Source: Macrotis lagotis
Taxonomy: Eukaryota; Chordata; Mammalia; Peramelemorphia; Peramelidae
DNA: 64,000 bases
Assembly: GCF_037893015.1 (NCBI RefSeq)
Contig: NC_133662.1
Location: 208,269,778 to 208,333,777 of the forward strand
Direction of reading: 5' to 3'
Below, piece after piece: positions 50,485 to 59,390 of the stretch (positions are counted from its first letter, which is position 1; the number at the start of each line of letters is the position of its first letter). Below the pieces are notes generated by a model that had not been told where the DNA came from, searched no databases, and saw nothing but the letters and a program-made list of their open reading frames with translations. A program made the translations under genes and the position numbers.

Positions 50485-50575
50485 TTTAAGATTTTTTTTT
50501 TGAAATATTATGGCAAGAGCACCTAGGAGAGGCTCTTCTCCTGTCACCATCTTGGCTCTGTCCCTCTCTTTTTCT
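50485..50575 (-). repeat. L1 5' UTR terminus fragment, antisense
   Basis: On the minus strand the sequence reads GGGACAGAGCCAAGATGGTG, then ACAGGAGAAGAGCCTCTCCT. This is an L1 5'-end type with the AAGATGG motif, of a different subfamily from that at 52.2 kb. Only about 90 bp is recognisable. Confidence 0.5.
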
Positions 50576-50579
50576 TATT

Positions 50580-51090
50580 TTAACTTATCATTTATAGGAT
50601 ACTTTCCTGCTTTATTAAATCATACTAAAAACAAAGCAAAGCAAAATAAAACAAAAACCATTGCTTGGACTTCAAGATAGGGCCCTTTTATCTCCTCTAC
50701 TTTTATAAGTTGTCTCCAAGAAAAAGTATGTATGAACATTTAGACATAATTTATATTGTATGAATATGTTATAAACCACATGTATAAATGTAATATGATA
50801 TATATATGAATATATTTGTACTTTTAAATTTTCTACTCATGTTTCATTTCCACTTCATCTAGGATCTGTTAACATTTGATATAAATTCTTCTTTCCTAGG
50901 TCACTATTTCTTTAATGCTAAATCCAATGTTTCTTTTTTTAAATTCTTCATTTTTCTTGACCACTTTACAATGTTTAGTATGGCCAACCAGTGTTGTAAG
51001 GATGATTTCCTCCCCAGTTAAATGCAATAGTCTCTTATTTCTTGAACAATTCTTTAGAATTTGGAAAATCATCACTTTCTTATCAACTTT
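50580..51090. other. Non-genic AT-rich sequence
   Basis: I recognise nothing. Confidence 0.4.
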
Positions 51091-51097
51091 ATTTGCT

Positions 51098-51253
51098 TTG
51101 GTTTTTTTTAGGTTTTTGCATGTTAATGGGGTTAAGTGGCTTGCTCATGGTCACACAGCTAGGTAATTATTAAGTATCTGAAGTCAGATCTGAATTCAGG
51201 TCCTCCTGACTTCAGAGCTGGTGCTCTATTCACTGCATCACTTAGCTTCCCCC
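51098..51253 (-). mobile_element. tRNA-derived marsupial SINE, antisense
   Basis: It is the same family as the copy at 7920, somewhat diverged (GGCTTGCTCATGGTCACACA). The flanks AACTTTATTTG (about 51086) and AACCTTTATTTG (about 51257) are a likely imperfect target-site duplication. Confidence 0.85.
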
Positions 51254-51424
51254 CATAACCTTTATTTGTGAAGACTCACAGAAACAAATAATTTGTGAGC
51301 TGGAATAGATCAGCATTTCCCAAATATTTGAGAATCACATTTTTTAGAATCCATAATTAGGAAATTTTTATTTTATTTTTTACAAAAAATGATGTTTTTA
51401 TATACATTACTAAAATATTCTCGT

Positions 51425-51528
51425 TTAAGAGCACCTGATCCAAAGTCTGGCCCCAGACACCCAACAATCACCCAGATGTGTGACCCTTGGAAAGCTACCC
51501 AAACCCCATAGCCCTGCAAAAAACCAAA
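51425..51528 (+). mobile_element. SINE fragment, sense, 5'-truncated
   Basis: AGAGCACCTGATCCAAAGTC, CCAGACACCCAACAATCACC and CCATAGCCCTGCAAAAAACC follow the tRNA-derived SINE with a C-rich variant of its middle. It ends in an A-rich tail that grades into a TAA repeat. Confidence 0.65.
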
Positions 51529-51555
51529 AAATAAAATAATAATAATAATAATAGC

Positions 51556-51602
<47 letters not shown>

Positions 51603-51603
51603 G
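51529..51603. repeat. (TAA)n / (TTA)n microsatellite with a hairpin centre
   Basis: TAA units (51536-51552), then TAGC, then about 16 TTA units. The two halves are complementary, so the tract can fold back on itself. It probably grew from the A-tail of the SINE just upstream. Confidence 0.85.
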
Positions 51604-51837
51604 GTGGTGGTGGTGTTGCTGTTGCTGTTGTTGTTAAATGTGATTCAGTCTGTGTTCCAGTGCCACCAGTTCTTTTCATGGGTGGTTTGCATTCCTTATG
51701 ATAAGTCCATCACCAAAGCTACTTCCATATTTTTCCACTGTTGCCATTGCTGATTGCAACTCCCTCCATCTGTACTTCTCCACTACCATACACTCTATTT
51801 TCTCTATCCTTTCAATTTGTCCCTCTTCTTAAATGTT

Positions 51838-51992
51838 CTGTAGGATAGCTGAATGGTGCAGCACACTGATCACCAGCGCTGCGGCCAAGAGGCCCCAAGC
51901 CCACCTACCACCCCTAAGGCCCAGCAACCACACGGCCCTGTGGCCCTGGACAAGCCACCCAATCCCAGCCCTTTGCAAGAAGTCAAAAAGAA
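51838..51992 (+). mobile_element. GC-rich variant of the tRNA-derived SINE, sense
   Basis: GATAGCTGAATGGTGCAGCA, CACCCCTAAGGCCCAGCAAC, CGGCCCTGTGGCCCTGGACA and CAATCCCAGCCCTTTGCAAG follow the SINE block order, but the middle is far richer in C than other copies in the window. It looks like a distinct subfamily. Confidence 0.6.
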
Positions 51993-52061
51993 AATGTGTT
52001 ATATCTGGCCACTTTCCCCCATGGTCCCTCCTTCTTACTCCAGATGTCTATACTCCATTGA

Positions 52062-52108
<47 letters not shown>
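52062..52108. repeat. (TA)n microsatellite
   Basis: About 23 TA units. Confidence 0.95.
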
Positions 52109-52110
<2 letters not shown>

Positions 52111-52220
52111 ATTCCCTCTCATTTCCACCTCTGATGAGAGTAAAAGTTCCTTCATTCCCCCTCACCTTTCCCCCTTCCATATCATGGCAATAGTTCATTG
52201 AAATGAAAACTAGGATTTAA

Positions 52221-52964
52221 GGGGCCAAGATGGCAGAGAGAAGACAGGCACAGTTCTAAAGTCTCCTGATCTCTTCCCCATCTATCACATGAAACAAACC
52301 TCTTAAAAGAAATCTGAACCAGGAAACCCAGAAAGAAAAGCCAGGAGAGGAAAATCTGCCTCAGGATTTATCTCCCGCAGCAGCCTTGGCTGAGTTCCAG
52401 CAGGTGAGTCTGAGCTCCCAGGGAAGATCAGCCAGACCAACAGTTGAATCGGAATCGGGAATCTGAGGGCCCAAGAGCCGGACCTGCTGGATCAGCGATG
52501 GGGCTGGACGAAGGGGGCTTGGGTCCGCGGGGAAGCAGAGGCGCTGGTGTTGAGGCTGTCCCCCCTGGAGCTTGGGGAAGGGGCTGTGGGGAGAGGTCTG
52601 GTGCAGGACAGCTGCTGACACCATCCCTGGGCTCCTCAGGTCTGAGAAACTCTGAGGCCACGCCTCCATTGCACTGAGACCTCCTCCCAAACAAATGCAA
52701 ATTATTTCTGCCTCAGGCCCAGGTGTGTGAGCAAATCACCTCAGGCCAGGGTAAAGCCCACCATTGATTGAAGGCAAAAGAATTCAATAGCTCCAATTCC
52801 CTCCCTCAGGCAAAGGGAGAAGGCCTTGCAACCAAGGTCACAGATACCCCAGAGAGGGCAACCAGCTCCTCCTACTGGCCAGCCAGAGAAACTGCACTCA
52901 GTAAAGCCTTTAGGGATCCCAAGCCCAGGTGAGCCAGCCCCACCCAACTCAAGGTCTTAGCATA
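52221..52964 (+). promoter_or_regulatory. L1 5' UTR (internal promoter region)
   Basis: In mammalian L1s the 5' UTR carries an internal RNA polymerase II promoter. Here the first bases carry AAGATGGC at 52227-52234, the core of a YY1 site of the kind that positions L1 transcription start. The middle is CpG-bearing and GC-rich against AT-rich surroundings. Activity is inferred, not shown. Confidence 0.65.
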
Positions 52965-53960
52965 ATGAAGAAGGGTCAGCAGAAAGGTGGATCCATAGAA
53001 AAGTTCCTGGAAGGGAAAGACCCCAACCCAGAGAGACTTGGAACCTCTGAGAAGAATACAATCTGGTCTCCAGCACAGAAAGACTTCCTTGAAGAAATAA
53101 GGAAGGAGTTTAAAAATCAACTGGAAAATTTGGGGGAGACAATTAATACCTTGCAAAATGAGAATAATTCTCTCAGATCCTCAAATGAGCAAATGCAAAA
53201 AGAAATTAATTCTCTCAAAACCTCAAGTGATCAAATGGAAAGCTCTTTCAAAAGTAAAATCGACCAATTGGAAAATGTTAGTGAAGAAAACTCCTCCCCC
53301 CAAAAAATAATGGAGTCTACAGAAACTAATGACTCCACGAGACAGCAAGAGTCAGTTAAACAAAATCAAAAAATAGAAAAAATAGAAGCAAATGTGAAAT
53401 ACCTCATCAACAAAACCACTGACCTCGAGAATAGATCGAGAAGGGGAAACCTGAAAATTATAGGACTTCCTGAAAACATTGAAGAGAAGAAAAGCCTGGA
53501 CTTAATATTACAGGATCTAGTGATGGAAAACTGCCCTGACATCATGGAATCGGAGAGCAAAGTAGTTATTGAAAGAGTACATCGATCCCCACCAGAAAAA
53601 GATCCTAAAAGGAAAACACCAAGGAATGTTGTGGCCAAACTCCAGAACTATCAGATAAAAGAGAAAACCCTGCAAGCAGCCAGAAAGAAACAATTTAAAT
53701 ATCAAGGATCCACAGTAAGGATTACGCAGGACCTGGCTGCATCAACTTTAATGGATCAAAGGGCCTGGAACGAGATATTTTGAAGAGCACGGGAGCTTGG
53801 AATGCAGCCAAGAATCTACTGTCCTGCAAAGCTGAGCCTTCTCTTCCAGGGAAAAAGATGGACATTTAACAAAATGGAAGAATTCCAAAAATTTCTGATG
53901 AAAAGACCAGAGCTAAACAGAAAATTTGGATATCAAACAGGAGGTTCAAGAGACACATGA
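52965..53960 (+). pseudogene. L1 ORF1p pseudogene (premature stop)
   Basis: ORF1p is the L1 RNA-binding chaperone that coats L1 RNA. The ATG at 52965 opens 272 codons ending at a TGA (53781-53783). The same frame then stays open to a second TGA at 53958-53960, so the natural protein was about 331 residues. Residues 35-140 are a Lys/Glu/Gln-rich coiled coil with heptad-like Leu/Ile spacing. An RNA-recognition domain starts near residue 160 (GNLKIIGLPENIE) with an IERVHR block near 203. The C-terminal domain is cut by the stop. A related copy at 37131 has a sense codon at this place. An in-frame GTG at 52929 could extend the start, but the ATG fits the family. Confidence 0.88.
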
Positions 53961-54764
53961 AAAGGTAAAAAAAAGGGGGGGGGCGGTAAAAGGAAAAATA
54001 ATGCAATCCAGCAAGTTGAAACTGGCTATATCCCAGCATGAGCAGGGGGATAGAGACTCTCATAATTCCTGAGAATCCTGAGAAATGTAATTTTAACAGA
54101 GAGAATATACCTAGCCAGAAATGCTGCACATACATGACCTATCCATGAGACTGATATCTAATGGGATGTAACTGGCTTTAACTCCACCTGGGAGAAAGAC
54201 TCTAATAACTCTCAGGAATTTGGACTCTATTCAACATAATATACTGAACTAGAAGGGTCAGACACTCAGAATTTTCTATGACTTAGATAGATAGAATGAT
54301 CTAAAAAAAAATACACTACCTCCCTAAAAAGGGGGACAGAAAAGAGATGGGAGGAGGGAAGGGATTCAATGGGACAAATCTCATTACACTAAGAAGTACA
54401 AAAAACCTATGGTGATAGAGGGGAAGAAGGGAGTAGAGGAGAAACACCTGAATCTTCCTCTCATCAGACTTGGCTTAAAGTCAACCTACACATACTCAGT
54501 TAACTTATAAAACATCTAACCTTTCAAGAAGTAAAAGGGGAAAAGGGGAGGGGGGAACAGAGAAAGGGAAGGGGAGTGGAGGAAATAAGGGGAAATAACA
54601 AAAGGAAGGGAAGGGAACAGGAAAAAGGGAAAGAAAGGGGAGGGAGTGATATAGGAAGGCAAACACACTGAAGGGGGTGGTATTCAAAAACAAAATACTG
54701 GGGAATATGGATAAAGGGGGGAAAGGCGGAAAAATACAAAGAGAGGGAAGGTAGCACAGAGGGC

Positions 54765-57700
54765 AATAAAGAATTAGTAATCATAACCTTAAATGTAAAT
54801 GGGATGAACTCTCCCTTAAAACGTAAGCAAATGGCAGAGTGGATTAAAAACCAGAATCCTACAATATGCTGCTTACAAGAAACTCATTTGAAGCAGAGAG
54901 ATACATATAGAGTAAAGGGAAAAGGTGGGAGCAAAATATATTTTGCTTCAGCTGAAGTAAAAAAAAGCAGGGGTAGCAATCCTTATCTCAGACAAAGCAG
55001 CAGCAAAAATAGATAGCTTTAAAAGAGATAAGGAAGGAAACTTTATCCTCCTAAAAGGTACTATAGACAATAAAGTCATTGCAATATTTAATATATATGC
55101 ACCAAGTGGGACAGCAGCCAAATTCTTAGAGGAGAAGCAGAAAGAATTACAGGAAAACATAGACAGCAAAACTCTAATAGTAGGAGACCTCAACCTCCCG
55201 CTATCAGATCTAGATAAATCAAATCATAAAACACACAAGAAAGAAATTAGGGAGCTAAATAGATTGTTAGAAAAATTAGATATGGTAGGCTTATGGAAGA
55301 AACTGAATGGGGATAGGAAGGAATATACCTTTTTCTCTTCAGTACATGGAAATTATACAAAAATTGACCATGTACTAGTACATAAAAACCTGATGATCAA
55401 CTGCAGAAAGGCAGAAATAGTGAATCCATCTTTCTCAGATCACAATGCAATATGCAATACTGGGCCAAGGAAATATAGACCCAGAGCAAATTAGAAACTG
55501 AATAACCTCATCTTAAAAAATGAGTGGACCAAAAAACAAATTATAGAAAGAATTAACCATTTTATCCTAGATAGTGATAATAATGAAACAACATACCAAA
55601 ACCTATGGGATTCATTCAAAGCAACTCTCAGGGGATATATTATAGCTCTAAATGTTTATATGAATAAATTGGAGAAAGAAGAAATCAATGAACTAAACAT
55701 GCAACTAAAAAAATTAGAGAAAGAACAAATCAAAAATCCCCAATCAAATACCAAATTAGAAATTTTAAAAATCAAAGGAGAAATTAATAAAATTGAAAGC
55801 AAAAAAACTATTGAATGAATAAATAAAACCAAAAGTTGGTATTATGAAAAAACCAATAAAATTGATAAACCTCTGATCAATTTGATTAAAAAAAGAAGAA
55901 AACCAAATTTCTAGTATTATAAATGAAAAAGGTGAACTCACCACCAATGAGGAGGAAATCAAAGCAATAATTCAAAATTATTTTGCCCAACTTTATGCAA
56001 ATAAATTTGATAATCTAAGTGAAATGGATGAATATTTACAAAAATATAAGTTGCCCAGGTTAAATGAAGAAGAGATTAAATACCTAAACAACCCTATCTC
56101 AGAAAAAGAAATTCAACAAGTCATTAGTGAACTCCCTAAAAAAAAAATCTCCAGGGCCTGATGGATTCACAAGGGAAATTCTACCAAACATTTAAGGAAC
56201 AATTGGTTCCAATCCTACATAAACTCTTTGGAAAAATAGGGAAAGATGGAACCCTGCCTAACTCTTTCTATGAAACCAATATAGTACTGCTACCTAAACC
56301 AGGAAGAGTTAAAACAGAGAAAGAAAATTATAGATCTAATTCCCTCATGAATATAGATGCAAAAATCCTAAATAAAATGTTAGCAAAACGACTAAAACTA
56401 GTCATCACTAGGATAATACATTATGATCAAGTAGGATTTATTCCAGGAATGCAGGGTTGGTTCAATATTAGGAAAACTGTTAGTATACTCAATTATATCA
56501 ATAACAAACCTATCAGAAACCATATGATCATATCAATAGATGCTGAAAAAGCTTTTGACAAAATACAGCATCCATTCCTATTAAAAACACTAGAGAGTGC
56601 AGGAATAAATGGACTGTTCCTTAAAATAATGAGCAGTATCTATCTGAAACCATCAACAAGCATTATACTCAATGAGGAGAGGCTAGAGGCATTCCCAATA
56701 AGATCAGGGGTTAAACAAGGGTGCCCATTATCACCACTACTATTCAATATTGTATTAGAAATGTTAGCATCAGCAATTAGAGAAGAAAAAGAAATTAAAG
56801 GAATTAGAATTGGGAAGGAAGAGACAAAACTCTCACTATTTGCAGATGACATGATGGTCTACCTAGAGAATCCCAAGAAATCATCTAAAAAACTACTGGA
56901 AACAATTAGCAATTTTAGCAAAGTTGCAGGTTATAAAATAAACCCCCATAAATCCTCAACTTTCCTATATATGTCTAGCAAGAAACAGCAGGAAGAGCTA
57001 GAAAGAGAAATCCCATTCAAAGTAACATCAGACAGCGTAAAATACTTGGGAGTCTATTTACCAAGACAGATTCAGAATCTTTTTGAAAACAATTATAAAA
57101 CACTTCTCACCCAAATTAAATCAGATGTAAATAATTGGGCAAATATCAACTTCTCATGGATAGGTAGAGCTAATATAATAAAAATGACAATTCTACCAAA
57201 ACTATACTATCTGTTTGGTGCCCTACCAATCAAAATTCCAAAAAATTACTTTAATGAGCTAGAAAAAATTGTAAGTAAATTCATATGGTGAAACAAAAAG
57301 TCAAGAATTTCCGGGAGCTTAATGAAAAAAAATGCAAACGAAGGTAGCTTAGCACTACCAGATCTAAAATTATATTATAATGCATCAGTCATCAAAACTG
57401 TTTGTTATTGGCTAAGAAATAGAGTGGTGGGCCAGTGGAATAGACTAGGTGTAAAAGCAGGAGAGGATTATAGTAATCTGCTGTTTGATAAACCCAAAGA
57501 ATCATGCCACCTGGATAAAAACTCCCTCTTTGATAAAAACTGCTGGGATAATTGGAAGTTAGTATGGAAGAAACTTAGATTAGATCAACACCTCACACCC
57601 TTTACCAAAATAAGATCCAAATGGTTACAGGACATAGACATAAAAAACAAGACTATAAGCAAATTAGAAGATCAAGGACTAGTCTACCTGTCAGATCTAT

Positions 57701-58076
57701 GGAAAGGGGAACAGTTTATGACTAAGGAAGAGTTGGAGAACATCACTAAAAACCAATTAGATGATTTCGATTACATTAAATTAAAAAATTTTTGCACAGG
57801 TTAAACCAATGTAATCAAAATCAAAAGAAAAGTACTAAATTGGGAAACAATCTTTACAACTAATGATTCTGACAAAGGACTCATTTCTAAAATATACAGA
57901 GAACTGAGTCATATTTTTAAAGCAAAAAGCCTTTCCCCAATTGACAAATGGTCAAAGGATATGCAAAGGCAATTTACAGATGAGGAGATCAAAGCAATGC
58001 ATAGCCATATGAAAAAATGCTCTAAATCATTAATTATTAGAGAAATGCAAATTAAAGCTTCTCTGAGGTACCACCT
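54765..58076 (+). pseudogene. L1 ORF2p pseudogene (endonuclease and reverse transcriptase)
   Basis: ORF2p nicks target DNA and reverse-transcribes L1 RNA. The expected ATG is replaced (ACA-GAG-GGC-AAT at about 54753-54764), although other copies in the window (minus strand near 3870; 38131) keep ATG. The endonuclease shows NVNGMNS and CLQETHL (54795-54890), GDLNLP (near 55190) and SDHNA (near 55437). A frame change occurs at the A-run 54959-54966 and a TAG at 55492-55494. Further breaks fall at about 55816, 55890-55920 and the A-run 56142-56151. RT is open from 56161 to 57291 ([13 protein letters not shown] near 56840), then TGA, then open again from 57292 to 57804. The C-terminus is displaced by the provirus. 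Confidence 0.88.
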
Positions 58077-58170
58077 TGCCGGGTTTTTATTTACAACGCC
58101 GGCTTCTTTATGCTAGTCCGTCCTCTTACTCACCAGTCCAACACGTGATGAGTCTTCGGGGTACCTCCGG

Positions 58171-58190
58171 CCCCCACTCTTTGATGGGGG
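58171..58190 (-). other. Perfect 6-bp hairpin in the LTR
   Basis: CCCCCA and TGGGGG flank an 8-base loop shortly after the AATAAA signal, near the R/U5 boundary. It could be a downstream polyadenylation or packaging-related structure. No function is shown. Confidence 0.5.
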
Positions 58191-58227
58191 AAGAACCAGA
58201 CAGAGCGCCTGAGGTGGATAATGAGTC

Positions 58228-58233
58228 TTTATT
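58228..58233 (-). terminator. LTR polyadenylation signal AATAAA
   Basis: On the minus strand AATAAAG lies about 115 bp downstream of the TATA box, which defines an R region of ordinary size. A second AATAAA at 58086-58091 sits only 9 bp from the LTR end and is less likely to be used. Confidence 0.7.
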
Positions 58234-58344
58234 CTTCTGTGATCACATCCCGCTCCCGCCCAACCTCTCAGCAGACACTTTTATCCCCTCTGTCCTCCCT
58301 CCCATGAACTCTTACTCAATGAAGGGCCGAGTTCTGTAACATTC

Positions 58345-58354
58345 CCTTATAAGG
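58345..58354 (-). promoter_or_regulatory. LTR TATA box, also a perfect CArG-type decamer
   Basis: The palindrome CCTTATAAGG contains TATAA in the right place for an LTR promoter, with a start expected about 25-30 bp downstream near 58318. It also fits the CC(A/T)6GG consensus of SRF sites. Dual use is inference. Confidence 0.65.
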
Positions 58355-58409
58355 TGATTATGTTTCCCCCGCTAAGCGACCGCCAAGCCTCTTCCCCCGG
58401 CCCCCAACA

Positions 58410-58420
58410 TCTCCCCCTTT
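58410..58420 (-). other. Polypurine tract
   Basis: The minus strand reads AAAGGGGGAGA immediately before the LTR 5' TG. This is the plus-strand primer site of retroviral reverse transcription. Confidence 0.9.
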
Positions 58421-58439
58421 CTGTTTTACAAGGTTATCA

Positions 58440-58654
58440 CTTGGTGTGACCTTAAGCGGTGCTGAGGTTAGCCTTAAGCGGTGTCATTTCTACTGGCCTC
58501 TGATAGCCGGGGGCGAGGAACCCTGTCTTAGGTCATCTCCTTCAACCCAGGACCTTGCCCGTCCTAGGCACCCGACACCCTCAGGGCCTGTCTTAGGTGG
58601 CTGGGTTAGGAGAGGTTGCCCGTCTTGGGGTTTACCTCGTCTTACCCCTAGGTG
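58440..58654 (-). repeat. ERV post-env untranslated region with imperfect tandem repeats
   Basis: CCTGTCTTAGGT occurs at 58522-58533 and 58587-58598, and TTGCCCGTC at about 58555 and 58616, making two imperfect units of about 64 bp. A second pair, CCTTAAGCGGTG, lies at 58450-58461 and 58472-58483. In some betaretroviruses this position carries a direct-repeat RNA export element. That parallel is inference. Confidence 0.55.
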
Positions 58655-58813
58655 TCACATGTCATGCATGGCGGCTAGCCAGACTTGGGGATCCTCCCCC
58701 GTCTCCATGGCCATGAAGGCTTTCTGAGTAAGAAGCATATAGCCCCTCTGTCGCCTAGCTAGGCGGCAGAAACAGACAACAAGTAGGGTGATTCCCAGAA
58801 TCAGCGTCCTTGT
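58655..58813 (-). pseudogene. env: ERV env remnant, TM membrane anchor and tail
   Basis: In a frame different from the SU part, a hydrophobic segment (LILGITLLVVCFC, about 58804-58766) is followed by a basic stop-transfer stretch (RLARRQRG) and a cytoplasmic tail of about 30 residues ending at TGA 58655-58657. This is the arrangement of a retroviral TM C-terminus. The fusion peptide and ectodomain are absent. Confidence 0.7.
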
Positions 58814-59370
58814 TCACCCTCAAGGGGGTACCCTCCCGCCATCTGGCAATCCCTCCATGGTATGGGATCCTCGATGTCTTCCCCTGTGGCCACACATGAG
58901 GGGCCCCACCGAGGAATCGTGAAGTCCCGTTGAGTTTGATTCACCAGGGGTCGCCAACCCAGAAGGCCTCGGAGCTGGGTCCCCTTTTTTGTCCCTGCTG
59001 GGCTGACAGTCGTCTGTGGGAAAAGGCCGAAGCAGGGGTCAGTTGGGGCAGTGCTATAGTTAAAATCGTTCTGCCCTGTGGAGTTGAAGTTCCAGGACCG
59101 ATTTTCTTCCCCGATGTCGAAACATAGGGAGTTGTTCAGGTCCCAGCAGAAGGAGTTCTGGACCGGTGCTTCAGCGGGGTCCATATATGCAGAAGGGAGC
59201 CCCATCGATGTATTGGTCACTAGCAGGCGAGGGTAGATCGGGGAGTTCCGTGCTACCGGAAGGGGAGAGGGAATAACTCGGAGTATTCCCCATGTCGGAT
59301 TTCCTTCAGATGGAGCACCTCCAAGGATCCCTACGATGATCAGAAGGCCTGAAAAAGGAAGAAATTCCTC
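58801..59370 (-). pseudogene. env: ERV env remnant, 5' (SU) part
   Basis: Env would mediate entry; here only its first part is seen. The frame is open from after a TGA at 59371-59373 to a TGA at 58801-58803. It has no ATG at its head, which fits a spliced env whose start lies upstream. A hydrophobic run (GLLIIVGILGG, 59350-59320) resembles a signal peptide. Six N-glycosylation sequons follow (NTS, NNS, NRS, NST, NYS, NQT), as expected for a surface subunit. It runs into a different frame at the TM remnant, so the rest of SU and most of TM are deleted. Confidence 0.7.
59349..59350 (-). promoter_or_regulatory. Candidate env splice acceptor
   Basis: On the minus strand a pyrimidine tract TTTCTTCCTTTTTC is followed by AG at 59350-59349, just after the pol stop and just before the hydrophobic env leader. 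The position and tract fit a subgenomic env acceptor. The donor would be off-window. Confidence 0.5.
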
Positions 59371-59390
59371 TCACCCCGTAGGGTTGGGCA

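Larger units (their letters stand above)
52221..58076 (+). mobile_element. Near full-length LINE-1, 3' end displaced by a provirus
   Basis: It is the best L1 of the window. It has a 5' UTR of about 740 bp starting GGGGCCAAGATGGCAGAGAG, ORF1, an inter-ORF spacer of about 800 bp that is rich in A and G, and ORF2 up to the post-RT region. The 5' UTR from 52440 to 52680 is GC-rich and holds a strong splice-donor-like CAG|GTGAGT at 52401-52409. The element is interrupted at 58077 by the retroviral LTR, so the ORF2 C-terminus and 3' UTR must lie beyond the right edge of the window. Both ORFs are broken. Confidence 0.92.
58077..58409 (-). repeat. ERV 3' LTR, 333 bp
   Basis: On the minus strand it begins TGTTGGGGGCCGGGGGAAGA directly after the polypurine tract and ends ACCCGGCA, giving canonical TG...CA ends. 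U3 is short (about 58409-58320), R contains the poly(A) signal and U5 runs to 58077. The 5' LTR is outside the window, so the age cannot be judged by LTR divergence here. Confidence 0.88.

Noticed and set aside
52361..52700. Overlapping open frames of 77-109 codons in the L1 5' UTR
   Set aside because: They are Pro/Ser/Gly-rich products of a GC-rich, stop-poor 5' UTR. There is no recognisable domain, although an antisense L1 ORF cannot be strictly excluded.
52929..52964. Upstream GTG start for L1 ORF1
   Set aside because: The ATG at 52965 fits the known ORF1p N-terminus. The 12 upstream codons are 5' UTR.
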